12,831 nucleotides of DNA from an uncultured Collinsella sp. (GTDB taxonomy: Bacteria; Actinomycetota; Coriobacteriia; Coriobacteriales; Coriobacteriaceae). Below are positions 1 to 5,904 of the stretch, piece by piece. The position numbers were made by a program, and so were the translations under genes. Numbering within the stretch: the first letter of the stretch is position 1; each line of letters begins with the position of its first letter. The stretch is from positions 1 to 12,831 of the forward strand of contig CABMPS010000041.1 of assembly GCA_902388545.1 (NCBI GenBank), in the 5' to 3' direction. The notes below the pieces were generated by a model, which had not been told where the DNA came from, searched no databases, and saw only the letters and a list, made by a program, of their open reading frames with translations.

Positions 1-437
1 CCCAACCTGTCGGGGTCGGGCTTAAACGCACTGCACTCGTGACCGCTGATGGTGTAGTCCAGCACGTCGGTGATACCGGCAATCTCCACCAGCTCGTCAA
101 TGAGCTCGCGATAGGACGAGCTCGCGATGGCACACTTGACGCCGCGCTCGTGCAGCTCGCGCATCACCGGCTCCGTCTGCTCGTTGAGCAGCTCGGCATA
201 CGGAACAGGGTGAACCGGGCTGTAGACCTGCTTGTACTCAACGCGCAAGCGCTCGCGCAGCTCAACATCGTCGGGCACCAGCGACTTCCAGATGGCGGGC
301 TCGTTAGACCCCGAAAGATCGGGAATCTCGTCAAAGTGGAACCCCTTCTCCTCCATAAACGCCACGCGACGACGGTTGTAGAACCACTCGGTATCGACCA
401 GCACGCCGTCCATATCAAACAGCACTGCCTTGATCAT
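1..437 (-). CDS. HAD-superfamily phosphatase / beta-phosphoglucomutase-like hydrolase (partial, C-terminus off the left edge)
   Basis: Only the first 145 codons are in the window; the frame stays open to the left edge. The N-terminus MIKAVLFDMDGVLVDTEW is HAD motif I, with the nucleophile Asp8 and acid/base Asp10. A helical cap region follows (about residues 15-85). Motif II is the Ser of IASSS near residue 106, and motif III is Lys139 in FKPDPD. This order fits subfamily IA (beta-phosphoglucomutase, 2-deoxyglucose-6-phosphatase and similar enzymes), which act on small phosphorylated sugars in the cytoplasm; the exact substrate cannot be read. ATG at 437 is preferred over the in-frame ATG at 443 because the GGAGGAG Shine-Dalgarno (444-450) abuts the upstream ATG but lies 6 nt from the one at 437. 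A strong terminator at 529-559 separates it from the upstream deglycase-like gene, so it is probably not simply the last gene of that operon, although a sugar-phosphate role would fit the neighbourhood. Confidence 0.9.
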   Translation of the reverse strand, partial: MIKAVLFDMDGVLVDTEWFYNRRRVAFMEEKGFHFDEIPDLSGSNEPAIWKSLVPDDVELRERLRVEYKQVYSPVHPVPYAELLNEQTEPVMRELHERGVKCAIASSSYRELIDELVEIAGITDVLDYTISGHECSAFKPDPDRL

Positions 438-452
438 ACGCATCTCCTCCCA

Positions 453-485
453 CCTGCCAAAAAGGGACAGGTTTATTTTGGTAGG
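453..485. repeat. Imperfect inverted repeat with GGGACAG loop
   Basis: Arms CCTGCCAAAA (453-462) and TTTTGGTAGG (476-485) match at 9 of 10 positions and enclose a 13-nt loop containing AGGGACAG. It lies in the leader between the terminator of the SIS/PTS operon and the HAD gene. It has the same plan as hairpins at 1669-1699 and 7825-7861. It is directly followed by T-rich DNA with a second AGGTTTTAT copy. Most likely a dispersed intergenic repeat, or a leader stem-loop for the HAD gene. Confidence 0.5.
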
Positions 486-528
486 TTTTATCTGGGGTTT
501 TATGACGCAACGGACACGCCCCCAAAGC

Positions 529-559
529 AAAAAGGGGACGGGGCGCAAACCCCATCCCC
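529..559 (-). terminator. Rho-independent terminator after the SIS-domain gene / PTS operon
   Basis: Read on the minus strand, GGGGATGGGG pairs with CCCCGTCCCC over 10 bp (one G:T), with a 6-nt loop and a directly following TTTTT tract. It begins about 35 nt after the stop codon at 594-596. The GC-rich stem plus T-run is a textbook intrinsic terminator and marks the end of the PTS-deglycase transcription unit. Confidence 0.9.
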
Positions 560-593
560 TCTCAATCAACCCGTAAGGTCTACTTACTTGTGA

Positions 594-1577
594 TTAGTAG
601 GAAAGCTTCCACATGTAGCGACGCATGGTCAGCGGGTGCTGACGGGCCTCGGCGATCTGGTTGCCGTACTCGCGCATAACGGCGAGGTGCAGCAGCGGGT
701 TGAAGTAGGTGATGACGCTCGCGGGCACGGCGTCAGCCAGGCCGTAGTCCTTGGAGTCGATCAGAGCGACCTTGGCGCCCATGCGCTCAAGGAAGGTGAG
801 GGCGCGAGCGTCCATCGGACGGGTAGCACCATCGGACATGAAGAAGACGTAGGGCTTACCCTCGGTGGAAACCTCGAACGGGCCGTGGAAGTACTCGCCG
901 GTGTTGTAGGCGGCGGCGTCGATCCACTGCATCTCGGTGAACAGGAAGGCGGCGTGAGAATAAGCCATCTTCTCGGAGGCACCGGAGGCCATGAAGTAGA
1001 TCATCTTGTCGTCCTTGAAGTCCTCGGCGAACTTCTTGGCGAGCTTCTTGCAGTGCTGAGCGGCGTTCTCGCAGAGATCGAAAACGTTGGTGAGGCCGGT
1101 GATCATGTCCTCGTAGTGGTCATAGCCCTCGGTCTGCTGAAGGATCTCGAGAGCAAGAGCGATGGCATAGCCGGGCTTCTCGCACTTGGCAGCGTAGTTG
1201 GCGTGGAAGCCGTGGACGATGATGTGGTCGGCGTCGACGGTCAGAGCGGAGCCAGCCTTGTTGGTGAGGGAGACGACCGGGCAGTTGTGCTTCTTGGCGG
1301 TCTTGTTGGCCTCGACGGTCTCGGGCGTGGAGCCACCGAGGGAGCAGGTGATCACGAAGGTGTGCTCGTTGACCCAGGAAGGCGTGTCGTAGTTGAACTC
1401 GTTAGCGGTGAAGATCTGAACGTTCAGCTTGTCCGTGTTGTTGGCCAGGAAGTACTTGGCGGGGTAAAGGTCGGACATGGAGGCACCGCAGCCGACGAAG
1501 GCGACGCTGTGGATCTCGTGGTTGGACAGGACGTCAGCGACGATCTGCTTAGGGAGGTTAAGGTCGATCTCGTACAT
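594..1577 (-). CDS. SIS-domain sugar isomerase / fructoselysine-6-phosphate (Amadori) deglycase-like protein, copy 1
   Basis: A 327-residue cytoplasmic protein with two SIS (sugar isomerase) domains, about residues 15-150 and 190-310. Family role: FrlB/GfrE/GfrF/FraB enzymes hydrolyse 6-phosphorylated Amadori products to glucose 6-phosphate and an amine or amino acid. Seen here: phosphosugar-binding loops around VGCGAS (28-33) and CSLGGSTPET (78-87), and Glu215 and His231 (in EYFHGPFE) exactly 16 apart, the spacing of the catalytic Glu/His pair reported for FraB-type deglycases. The C-terminal RRYMWKLSY resembles the FrlB end. ATG at 1577 is chosen because AAAGGA at 1587-1592 is 9 nt upstream; it directly abuts the alternative ATG at 1586, and the longer 339-residue start has no better site. 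It lies downstream of IID after a 199-bp gap with no convincing promoter, so it is probably cotranscribed with the PTS. Substrate (fructoselysine, glucoselysine or another fructosamine) is inferred. Confidence 0.85.
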   Translation of the reverse strand: MYEIDLNLPKQIVADVLSNHEIHSVAFVGCGASMSDLYPAKYFLANNTDKLNVQIFTANEFNYDTPSWVNEHTFVITCSLGGSTPETVEANKTAKKHNCPVVSLTNKAGSALTVDADHIIVHGFHANYAAKCEKPGYAIALALEILQQTEGYDHYEDMITGLTNVFDLCENAAQHCKKLAKKFAEDFKDDKMIYFMASGASEKMAYSHAAFLFTEMQWIDAAAYNTGEYFHGPFEVSTEGKPYVFFMSDGATRPMDARALTFLERMGAKVALIDSKDYGLADAVPASVITYFNPLLHLAVMREYGNQIAEARQHPLTMRRYMWKLSY

Positions 1578-1668
1578 CTGACACATTCCTTTCGATTTTT
1601 TGCGGCGCCACATTGCCGGGCGCTCGCAGGGTTACCGTGGTTTGGACCGAGTCGCCGGCCCGTTGAGG

Positions 1669-1699
1669 ATGTGGCAAAGGAACTGTCCCTTTGTCACAT
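1669..1699. repeat. Inverted repeat with GACAG loop between IID and SIS gene
   Basis: ATGTGGCAAAGG (1669-1680) and CCTTTGTCACAT (1688-1699) pair at 11 of 12 positions around a 7-nt loop. On the minus strand the centre reads AAAGGGACAGTTCC. No T-run follows it, so it is not a standard terminator. It is one of several GGGAC-type palindromes in this window. Confidence 0.65.
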
Positions 1700-1711
1700 T
1701 TAGGGATGGAA

Positions 1712-1742
1712 GCCTGCCTGGGGTATGGGATGCCAGGCAGGC
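1712..1742 (-). other. Intercistronic stem-loop (10-bp perfect stem)
   Basis: GCCTGCCTGG (1712-1721) and CCAGGCAGGC (1733-1742) are perfectly complementary with an 11-nt loop. It starts 35 nt downstream of the IID stop codon (1777-1779). No T-tract follows on the minus strand (TTCCATCC), so partial termination, RNA processing or 3'-end protection of the PTS message is more likely than full termination. The adjacent CCCCCGGGGG (1742-1751) is also self-complementary. Confidence 0.6.
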
Positions 1743-1776
1743 CCCCGGGGGAAAGCGGTTAGGCGCTTGGTCGCGA

Positions 1777-2610
1777 CTAGGCCAGGATGCCGGCCGCGGA
1801 GAGGGCGATGCCGCCCACGATGGCGATCACGAGAAGCCAACCGGTGTTGACGTTCTTCTTGATGAGCCAGTACATAAGGCCGGTGAGGCCAAGGGAGATC
1901 ATCTGGGGCATCATGCCGTCCAGGATGTCCTGGATCACGACGGTACCCTCAGCGAACTGCAGCGGGGTGGTGGCGCCGATCAGCGTAGCGATCATGCCGC
2001 CCACGGACATAAGACCCACGATGCCGCAGACATACATGAGCTTCTCCATGAGGTCGCCACCCTGGAGCTTGCTCAGGTACTCGTGGCCGCCCTGGTAGCC
2101 GATCTTGGCAGCGAACCACGTGATCAGCACGGAGGGCACGATGGAGATGAGCATGGCCAGGATCGGACCCATGATGGAGCCCTGCTGAGCCAGCTGAACG
2201 CCCAGGCCAAAGGCGATAACGCGGATGGTGCCCTGGAAGAAGGAGTCACCGATGCCGGAAAGCGGGCCCATGAGGGAGGTCTTGACCGCGTTAATCGAAT
2301 CGGGATCGAAGTTCTCGGGATCCTTGGCGTACTCCTCCTCCATGGAGGCGGCGAGGCCCAGGATGAAAGCGCTCGTCTGCGGGGTGCAGTTGTAGAACGC
2401 CATGTGACGGTGGTAAGCCTCTTTCTTAGCAGCGAGCTGCTTGGGGTCGGACTCGTCCGGATAGAGGCGATCGAGCGTGGGGACCATGCCGTAGAGGAAG
2501 CCCATGTTCATCTGACGCTCGTAGTTCCAAGAGGCCTGGATGGCCCAGGAGCGCCAGAAGAACTGGCTGACCTTCTTGTTCAGGGACACGTCCTTGGTTG
2601 CGGTTGCCAT
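1777..2610 (-). CDS. PTS mannose/fructose/sorbose-family transporter subunit IID
   Basis: A 277-residue membrane component of a mannose-class (group II) sugar phosphotransferase permease; with IIC it forms the translocation channel. Family signatures are visible: an N-terminal FFWRSWAIQASWNYER with MNMGF (about 17-38), the conserved GPLSGIGDSFFQGTIR (115-130), and hydrophobic segments over about 125-185 and 200-277. Length is normal for IID. ATG at 2610 is chosen over the upstream ATG at 2727 because the sequence TAAGGAGGAA, which includes the IIC stop codon, gives a near-perfect Shine-Dalgarno 7 nt upstream; the longer start would overlap IIC by more than 100 bp. Only 13 nt separate IIC and IID, so they are translationally linked. 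A 199-bp gap with stem-loops separates it from the downstream SIS gene. Confidence 0.95.
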   Translation of the reverse strand: MATATKDVSLNKKVSQFFWRSWAIQASWNYERQMNMGFLYGMVPTLDRLYPDESDPKQLAAKKEAYHRHMAFYNCTPQTSAFILGLAASMEEEYAKDPENFDPDSINAVKTSLMGPLSGIGDSFFQGTIRVIAFGLGVQLAQQGSIMGPILAMLISIVPSVLITWFAAKIGYQGGHEYLSKLQGGDLMEKLMYVCGIVGLMSVGGMIATLIGATTPLQFAEGTVVIQDILDGMMPQMISLGLTGLMYWLIKKNVNTGWLLVIAIVGGIALSAAGILA

Positions 2611-2623
2611 AGTGTGTTCCTCC

Positions 2624-3418
2624 TTAGTCTTCGTCGTCTTCGAGCGGATCGTAGTCGGAATCGACACCGGCGGCTGCATGGGAGCCATTGAACTTGAAGC
2701 CCATGAAGACGATAGCCAGGCACACACCGATCAGGGCGACCGCGATGACGGACAGGTTGAGGTAGGCGGCGAGCAGGAAGCCGATGAACAGGAACGGGGT
2801 CATACCCTTCTTGATCATCATGGTGAGCAGCAGGGCCAGACCGTAGGCGGTCATGATCTTGGTCGAGACGTTCAGACCAACGGACAGCCACTCGGGAACC
2901 ATGTTGACGATGGCTTGGACCAGGTCGGTACCGACAAAGACGGCCAGGAAGATCGGCAGGAAGTACATGATGGCGTACAGACCGGAGCCGGCGCAGATGT
3001 GCATACGGTAGGCGGTCTTGAACTTGCCGTTATCAATCGCGCTATCGGCCACATGGGTGAGGGCGGCGATGATGGAACGGAACACGATGCCGAGGAGCTG
3101 ACCCAGGACGGCGACCGGGATGGCGATCGTCATGGCGGTCTCGGCGGAAGCATCGGTCAGGCACGCGAAGGCAGCGGCCACGATGCCGCCCAGGACCATA
3201 TCGGGCGGAACGGCGGCGCCGACCTGCACCAGGCCCATGGACACGAGCTCGACGGCGGCACCGACGGCAAGGCCGGTGGGCACATCGCCCAGCAGCAGAC
3301 CGACGAGCGTAGCGCCAACGAGAGGCTGCTCGAAGTTAAGACGACCGAGCAGGCGGGAGTCCCACATGCAGAACACGCCGACGAGGCCGACGAGCACCGC
3401 ACTGATGAACGTATTCAT
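2624..3418 (-). CDS. PTS mannose/fructose/sorbose-family transporter subunit IIC
   Basis: A 264-residue polytopic membrane protein, the sugar-translocating subunit of a mannose-class PTS. The N-terminal part carries the family pattern with DSRLLGRLNFEQPLVGATL (20-38), then LLLGDVPTGLAVGAAVEL and MGLVQVGAAVPPD (about 41-73); hydrophobic helices continue to about residue 245. The protein ends in an acidic cytosolic tail (DYDPLEDDED). ATG at 3418 is supported by AAAGGAG about 6 nt upstream. It follows IIAB after 36 nt and precedes IID after 13 nt, in an IIAB-IIC-IID order. By analogy with the Salmonella gfr system the cargo may be a fructosamine, but the sequence does not prove the sugar. Confidence 0.95.
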   Translation of the reverse strand: MNTFISAVLVGLVGVFCMWDSRLLGRLNFEQPLVGATLVGLLLGDVPTGLAVGAAVELVSMGLVQVGAAVPPDMVLGGIVAAAFACLTDASAETAMTIAIPVAVLGQLLGIVFRSIIAALTHVADSAIDNGKFKTAYRMHICAGSGLYAIMYFLPIFLAVFVGTDLVQAIVNMVPEWLSVGLNVSTKIMTAYGLALLLTMMIKKGMTPFLFIGFLLAAYLNLSVIAVALIGVCLAIVFMGFKFNGSHAAAGVDSDYDPLEDDED

Positions 3419-3435
3419 ACCCTTCTCCTTTCAGT

Positions 3436-3449
3436 CAGGCAAAAGCCTG
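3436..3449 (-). other. Small stem-loop between IIAB and IIC
   Basis: CAGGC (3436-3440) and GCCTG (3445-3449) form a perfect 5-bp stem with a 4-nt loop, just after the IIAB stop and just before the IIC Shine-Dalgarno. Such small intercistronic hairpins can tune relative translation or processing in PTS operons. Too short to be certain. Confidence 0.3.
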
Positions 3450-3454
3450 GTTGA

Positions 3455-4378
3455 TTACAGCTTGGCGTCGATGTCGACGCTCTGATACGTAGGGGTCTGC
3501 TGGACGTAGAGCTTGATGCCCATGTCGAGCAGCTGGTTGACGTCGGCCTTCTGGGTGGCGTCGAGGAAGACGGAGCTGTCCTTGCCGCCGACCTGATCGG
3601 CACCGTCGTGGTTGGCGGTGGCGCCCAGGTTGATGGCGTCGAGCTTGTAGCCCTGGCAGAACTGCAGCATCTCGGCCGTGTTGCCAAAGACGAACATGAC
3701 GCGCTCGCCGAGGGTGTTGAGCTTGTCCATCTTGGCGAGGGCACGCTCGACGGTGAAGACGTTCAGGCGCACGCCCTGGGGCTTGGCCAGCTTAAGAGCG
3801 CCCTTCTTGATGTCATCGTTGGCGGCAGCGTTGTCGACGACGATGATGCGCTCGGCCTGAACCTTGGTGGTCCAGGTAAAGACGACCTGGCCGTGCAGCA
3901 GACGGTAGTCAAGACGTGCGAGGACGATCTTGGCGGGACCGGAGCTGTGACGGGACGCCTTGGCCTTCTTGGCGGGAGCCGCGGCGGCCTCGACCGGTGC
4001 GTTGGGGTTGGTCAGACCGGTGCGGGCCTCGTTGATGAGGGCCGCGAGCTCGGCACCCTTGACGGGGACGGGGCTCATAGCGAGCGTGAGCGCCAGCGGG
4101 ATGTTGAAACCGCTAACAACCGTGAACTTCGTGCCGTTCTTGGAAAGCTCGACCATGTTGTTGTTGACCGAGCTGCCGAGCATATCGGTCAGCACATAGA
4201 CGGTGTCGTCCGCGTTGAACGTGGCGATCATAGCCTCAACCTTATTGGTGATGGGCTCCTTGTCGTCACGAGCAAGCGACACGACGTGGACGTTCGACAC
4301 GTCGCCGAGAACCATCTCGAGCGTGTCTTTGGCGCCTGCGGCCAGGCCGCCATGAGATGCGAGAATGATCTGATTCAT
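3455..4378 (-). CDS. PTS mannose-family fused subunit IIAB
   Basis: A 307-residue cytoplasmic phosphoryl-transfer protein of a mannose-class PTS, with two domains joined by a linker. The IIA domain (about 1-125) begins MNQIILASHGGLA, with His9 as the expected phosphate acceptor from HPr. A flexible Ala/Pro/Lys-rich linker spans about 126-148. The IIB domain (about 149-307) has RLDYRLLHGQV with His162 as the second phosphorylation site, in the place of the classical RIDDRLIHGQV motif. The ManX-like fusion means IIA and IIB are made in 1:1 ratio. ATG at 4378 follows AAGGAGGAGG with good spacing. It is the first gene of the PTS cluster; upstream lie a perfect TATAAT box and the motif shared with the DMT gene. 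The usual product of such a PTS is a 6-phosphorylated sugar, which the flanking SIS enzymes could then cleave. Confidence 0.95.
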   Translation of the reverse strand: MNQIILASHGGLAAGAKDTLEMVLGDVSNVHVVSLARDDKEPITNKVEAMIATFNADDTVYVLTDMLGSSVNNNMVELSKNGTKFTVVSGFNIPLALTLAMSPVPVKGAELAALINEARTGLTNPNAPVEAAAAPAKKAKASRHSSGPAKIVLARLDYRLLHGQVVFTWTTKVQAERIIVVDNAAANDDIKKGALKLAKPQGVRLNVFTVERALAKMDKLNTLGERVMFVFGNTAEMLQFCQGYKLDAINLGATANHDGADQVGGKDSSVFLDATQKADVNQLLDMGIKLYVQQTPTYQSVDIDAKL

Positions 4379-4394
4379 CTTGCCTCCTCCTTTT

Positions 4395-4410
4395 CGTTAT
4401 GGTCATTATA
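4395..4410 (-). promoter_or_regulatory. Probable -10 region / operator-like motif of the PTS operon
   Basis: On the minus strand this reads TATAATGACCATAACG. It starts with a perfect -10 hexamer (4405-4410), and there is no good -35 box at 16-18 bp. The motif occurs again, at 14 of 16 positions, upstream of the DMT transporter gene (5685-5700). With the preceding bases it also forms CGTTAT-7 nt-ATAACG (4395-4413), a symmetric site overlapping the -10. This suggests a regulated promoter just upstream of the IIAB Shine-Dalgarno. Confidence 0.5.
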
Positions 4411-4449
4411 ACGTCTTATACGTTGCTTATATTGATAATTAGTATATAA

Positions 4450-4483
4450 ACCGTTCGCGGGTGAAAAACGACCGTTGGCGGGT
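4450..4483 (-). promoter_or_regulatory. Tandem 13-bp direct repeat, 21-bp period, upstream of the PTS promoter
   Basis: ACCGTTCGCGGGT (4450-4462) and ACCGTTGGCGGGT (4471-4483) differ at one base and start 21 bp apart, two helical turns. They lie about 40-75 bp upstream of the TATAAT box of the PTS operon, a place typical for an activator. The missing -35 box agrees with activator dependence. Which protein binds is unknown. Confidence 0.45.
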
Positions 4484-4562
4484 TTAACGCAATCGAAACG
4501 ATGGTCTTGGGTAGGCCGGCGCTGGCTGGATAACCCCAGGTCGGACGCCGCGCGCAACCCCC

Positions 4563-5645
4563 CTATCGCACGAAGTACCAGGGACTTTCCTGCACGGTGG
4601 GCTCCAGCGCAATGCCCGTGCGCTCGCGGAAGAGATCCATGTCCTGCGATTTCTCCGTCCACCACGCGTTGGGTTTAAAGGTCATGCTCTCAACGACATG
4701 ACCGACAAACACACTGTTGCGCAGCTTGGAAAAGTCGGTGTTCATAATCACGATGGACGCGAGCACCAAAACGATGCCCAGAACTTTGATCGCGCCGGCG
4801 GGCTCGGCGTAGACACCAATGCCCAGCAGTACGGTGACGACTGTCTCGAATGACATTACGACGGGAACTTTCGACGTCTCGAGCCCCATGGACAGACCCT
4901 GCATATATAAGATGTAAGCCACGGCTGTGGGGATGAGTCCAAAGCCAAGGAACAGCAGCAGCAGCTGTGGCGACATTGCCGCGGCGATATCCGGCCACGG
5001 AGCCGCGATAGCTGCCATAACCGCACCGCCAAAAACAAAGCCCCAAAACGTGACAGCCAGCGGGTGGACCGTCTTGGTTGCTATCCGGCTAAACACCGCG
5101 AGCGACGCACCACAAAGGCCTGCAATCACGCCCGACGTGACGCCCCAAACCGAAAAATGAAAACCGGAAAGGTCGCCATTGGTCACCGCAAGCACACAGC
5201 CAACGATGTTAAAGACAATGGCGACGAGCTTGTTGAGGGTCACGTCCTCGCGATAAAGGACGCGGCCGAGCGCGACGCCAAACACCGGCGACGTGTAGAG
5301 CAGCACCGATGCCGTGGACATGCCCACCTCGCGCATGCACTCGTAATAGCAGGTGTTGGCGGCAGCCAAACCGACGATACCGACAAGCGCGCAGGAAACA
5401 AGCTCTTTAGGGCTTGCCTTGAACAGGGTCAGCGGACCCTGAACCACGGTAGACCCCTCACCCGGACGGCAGCCCATAAACATCAGGACCGGCGCCAAGA
5501 TAAGCGCTCCGACCAACAAGCGAAAGGCAGCCATGCTCTGGGACGAAACGCCCATGGCTGAGATGCCGTTTACAAAGATTCCGATGCTGCCCCACATAAG
5601 CGCGGCGATCAGCACCAGCACATAGCCCAGATTGCTCCTCTTCAA
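4563..5645 (-). CDS. EamA/DMT-superfamily transporter with C-terminal extension
   Basis: A 360-residue inner-membrane protein of the drug/metabolite transporter superfamily, built as two EamA repeats: helices over about 6-155 and 165-303. Recognisable features are the N-terminal AALMWGSIGIFVNG (14-27), YTSPVFGVALGRVLYRE (117-133) closing the first repeat, and LIPTAVAYILYMQGLSMG plus SFETVVTVLLGIGVYAE (about 237-281) in the second. Family members export amino acids, amines or other small metabolites; the substrate cannot be read. Start: TTG at 5645 with GAGGAGG 5 nt upstream; no ATG lies near a Shine-Dalgarno in frame. Residues 304-360 are a hydrophilic tail (rich in Trp, Glu and Phe) beyond the tenth helix, unusual for short EamA proteins. 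It sits between a SIS enzyme gene and the PTS with its own upstream motif, suggesting a role in moving the amine released by sugar-amine breakdown (inference). Confidence 0.88.
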   Translation of the reverse strand: MKRSNLGYVLVLIAALMWGSIGIFVNGISAMGVSSQSMAAFRLLVGALILAPVLMFMGCRPGEGSTVVQGPLTLFKASPKELVSCALVGIVGLAAANTCYYECMREVGMSTASVLLYTSPVFGVALGRVLYREDVTLNKLVAIVFNIVGCVLAVTNGDLSGFHFSVWGVTSGVIAGLCGASLAVFSRIATKTVHPLAVTFWGFVFGGAVMAAIAAPWPDIAAAMSPQLLLLFLGFGLIPTAVAYILYMQGLSMGLETSKVPVVMSFETVVTVLLGIGVYAEPAGAIKVLGIVLVLASIVIMNTDFSKLRNSVFVGHVVESMTFKPNAWWTEKSQDMDLFRERTGIALEPTVQESPWYFVR

Positions 5646-5650
5646 CGCAG

Positions 5651-5657
5651 CCTCCTC
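5651..5657 (-). promoter_or_regulatory. Shine-Dalgarno that fixes the TTG start of the DMT gene
   Basis: The minus strand reads GAGGAGG, 5 nt before TTG at 5645. The strength and spacing of this site are the reason for calling a TTG start rather than a downstream ATG. Confidence 0.7.
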
Positions 5658-5684
5658 AGTATATTTCCAATATGTTTCATGCTA

Positions 5685-5700
5685 CGTTATAGTCGTTATA
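5685..5700 (-). promoter_or_regulatory. Operator/promoter-like motif shared with the PTS operon
   Basis: The minus strand reads TATAACGACTATAACG, identical at 14 of 16 positions to 4395-4410. It lies 39 nt before the TTG start of the DMT gene. A TTGAAA hexamer 15 bp upstream of the second TATAAC could form a promoter with short spacing. The repeated motif suggests joint control of the transporter and the PTS. Confidence 0.45.
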
Positions 5701-5741
5701 TACATTTTTCAAGGCACAAATCGGCGAACGGGAAATCTCTC

Positions 5742-5794
5742 GACACAAGGAGTGTCCCCGACTGCCGGCAGAAAGGGAACGTCCCCAAGTGCCG
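5742..5794. repeat. GGGAC/GTCCCC repeat region with two small palindromes
   Basis: GACAC-AAGGA-GTGTC (5742-5756) is a perfect 5-bp hairpin. Next comes CGGCA-GAAA-GGGA...TCCC-CAAG-TGCCG (5766-5794), paired in two segments around a 4x4 internal loop. GTCCCC followed by a GCCG-ending decamer occurs twice (from 5754 and 5781). This looks like degenerate members of the GGGAC-type intergenic repeats seen elsewhere in the window; no coding capacity is evident. Confidence 0.4.
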
Positions 5795-5801
5795 CTCTAG
5801 C

Positions 5802-5868
5802 AGTTGCAGTGAAATAGTTCTCAAACAGAGGCTTCACGCCCCCAAACAGGAACTATTCCACCGCAACT
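5802..5868. repeat. 19-bp inverted repeat (17/19) with 29-nt loop, MITE- or REP-like
   Basis: The 19-nt arms at 5802-5820 and 5850-5868 match at 17 of 19 positions; the loop contains GGCTTCACGCC. A perfect 9-bp direct repeat, GCCGCTCTA, lies at 5791-5799 and 5892-5900 on either side. It fills the space between the stop codon of the upstream-promoted SIS gene and the DMT gene. No T-run follows on either strand, so a mobile or dispersed palindrome is preferred over a terminator. Confidence 0.6.
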
Positions 5869-5904
5869 CATGAGGGGTATTGGGCTGTTAGGCCGCTCTA
5901 TCCC

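Noticed and set aside
636..1703. Long open frame on the plus strand opposite SIS copy 1
   Set aside because: It is the antisense shadow of a gene with clear family motifs; its translation is low-complexity (rich in Val, Gly, Leu and Asp) with no recognisable domain.
1600..3454. Two long plus-strand open frames opposite IIC/IID
   Set aside because: Rich in His, Asp, Gly and Gln, as expected for the complement of high-GC membrane-protein genes; no plausible ribosome site or domain.
3608..4411. Plus-strand open frame opposite IIAB
   Set aside because: Antisense to a gene with both PTS phosphorylation motifs; no family features of its own.
4375..4665. Possible 96-residue gene between the DMT and IIAB genes on the minus strand
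   Set aside because: It overlaps the 3' end of the DMT gene and runs through the PTS promoter region; no ribosome site and no recognisable domain.
5742..5868. CRISPR-like array in the repeat-rich gap
   Set aside because: The repeats are palindromes of differing sequence without regular spacers, and there are no cas genes.
5802..5868. Terminator for SIS copy 2
   Set aside because: The stem is long and mismatched with a 29-nt loop and no T-run on the minus strand, so a standard intrinsic terminator is not supported.
5679..5873. Possible 64-residue small gene in the gap upstream of the DMT gene
   Set aside because: It has no Shine-Dalgarno and runs through palindromic repeat DNA; its composition follows the repeats.
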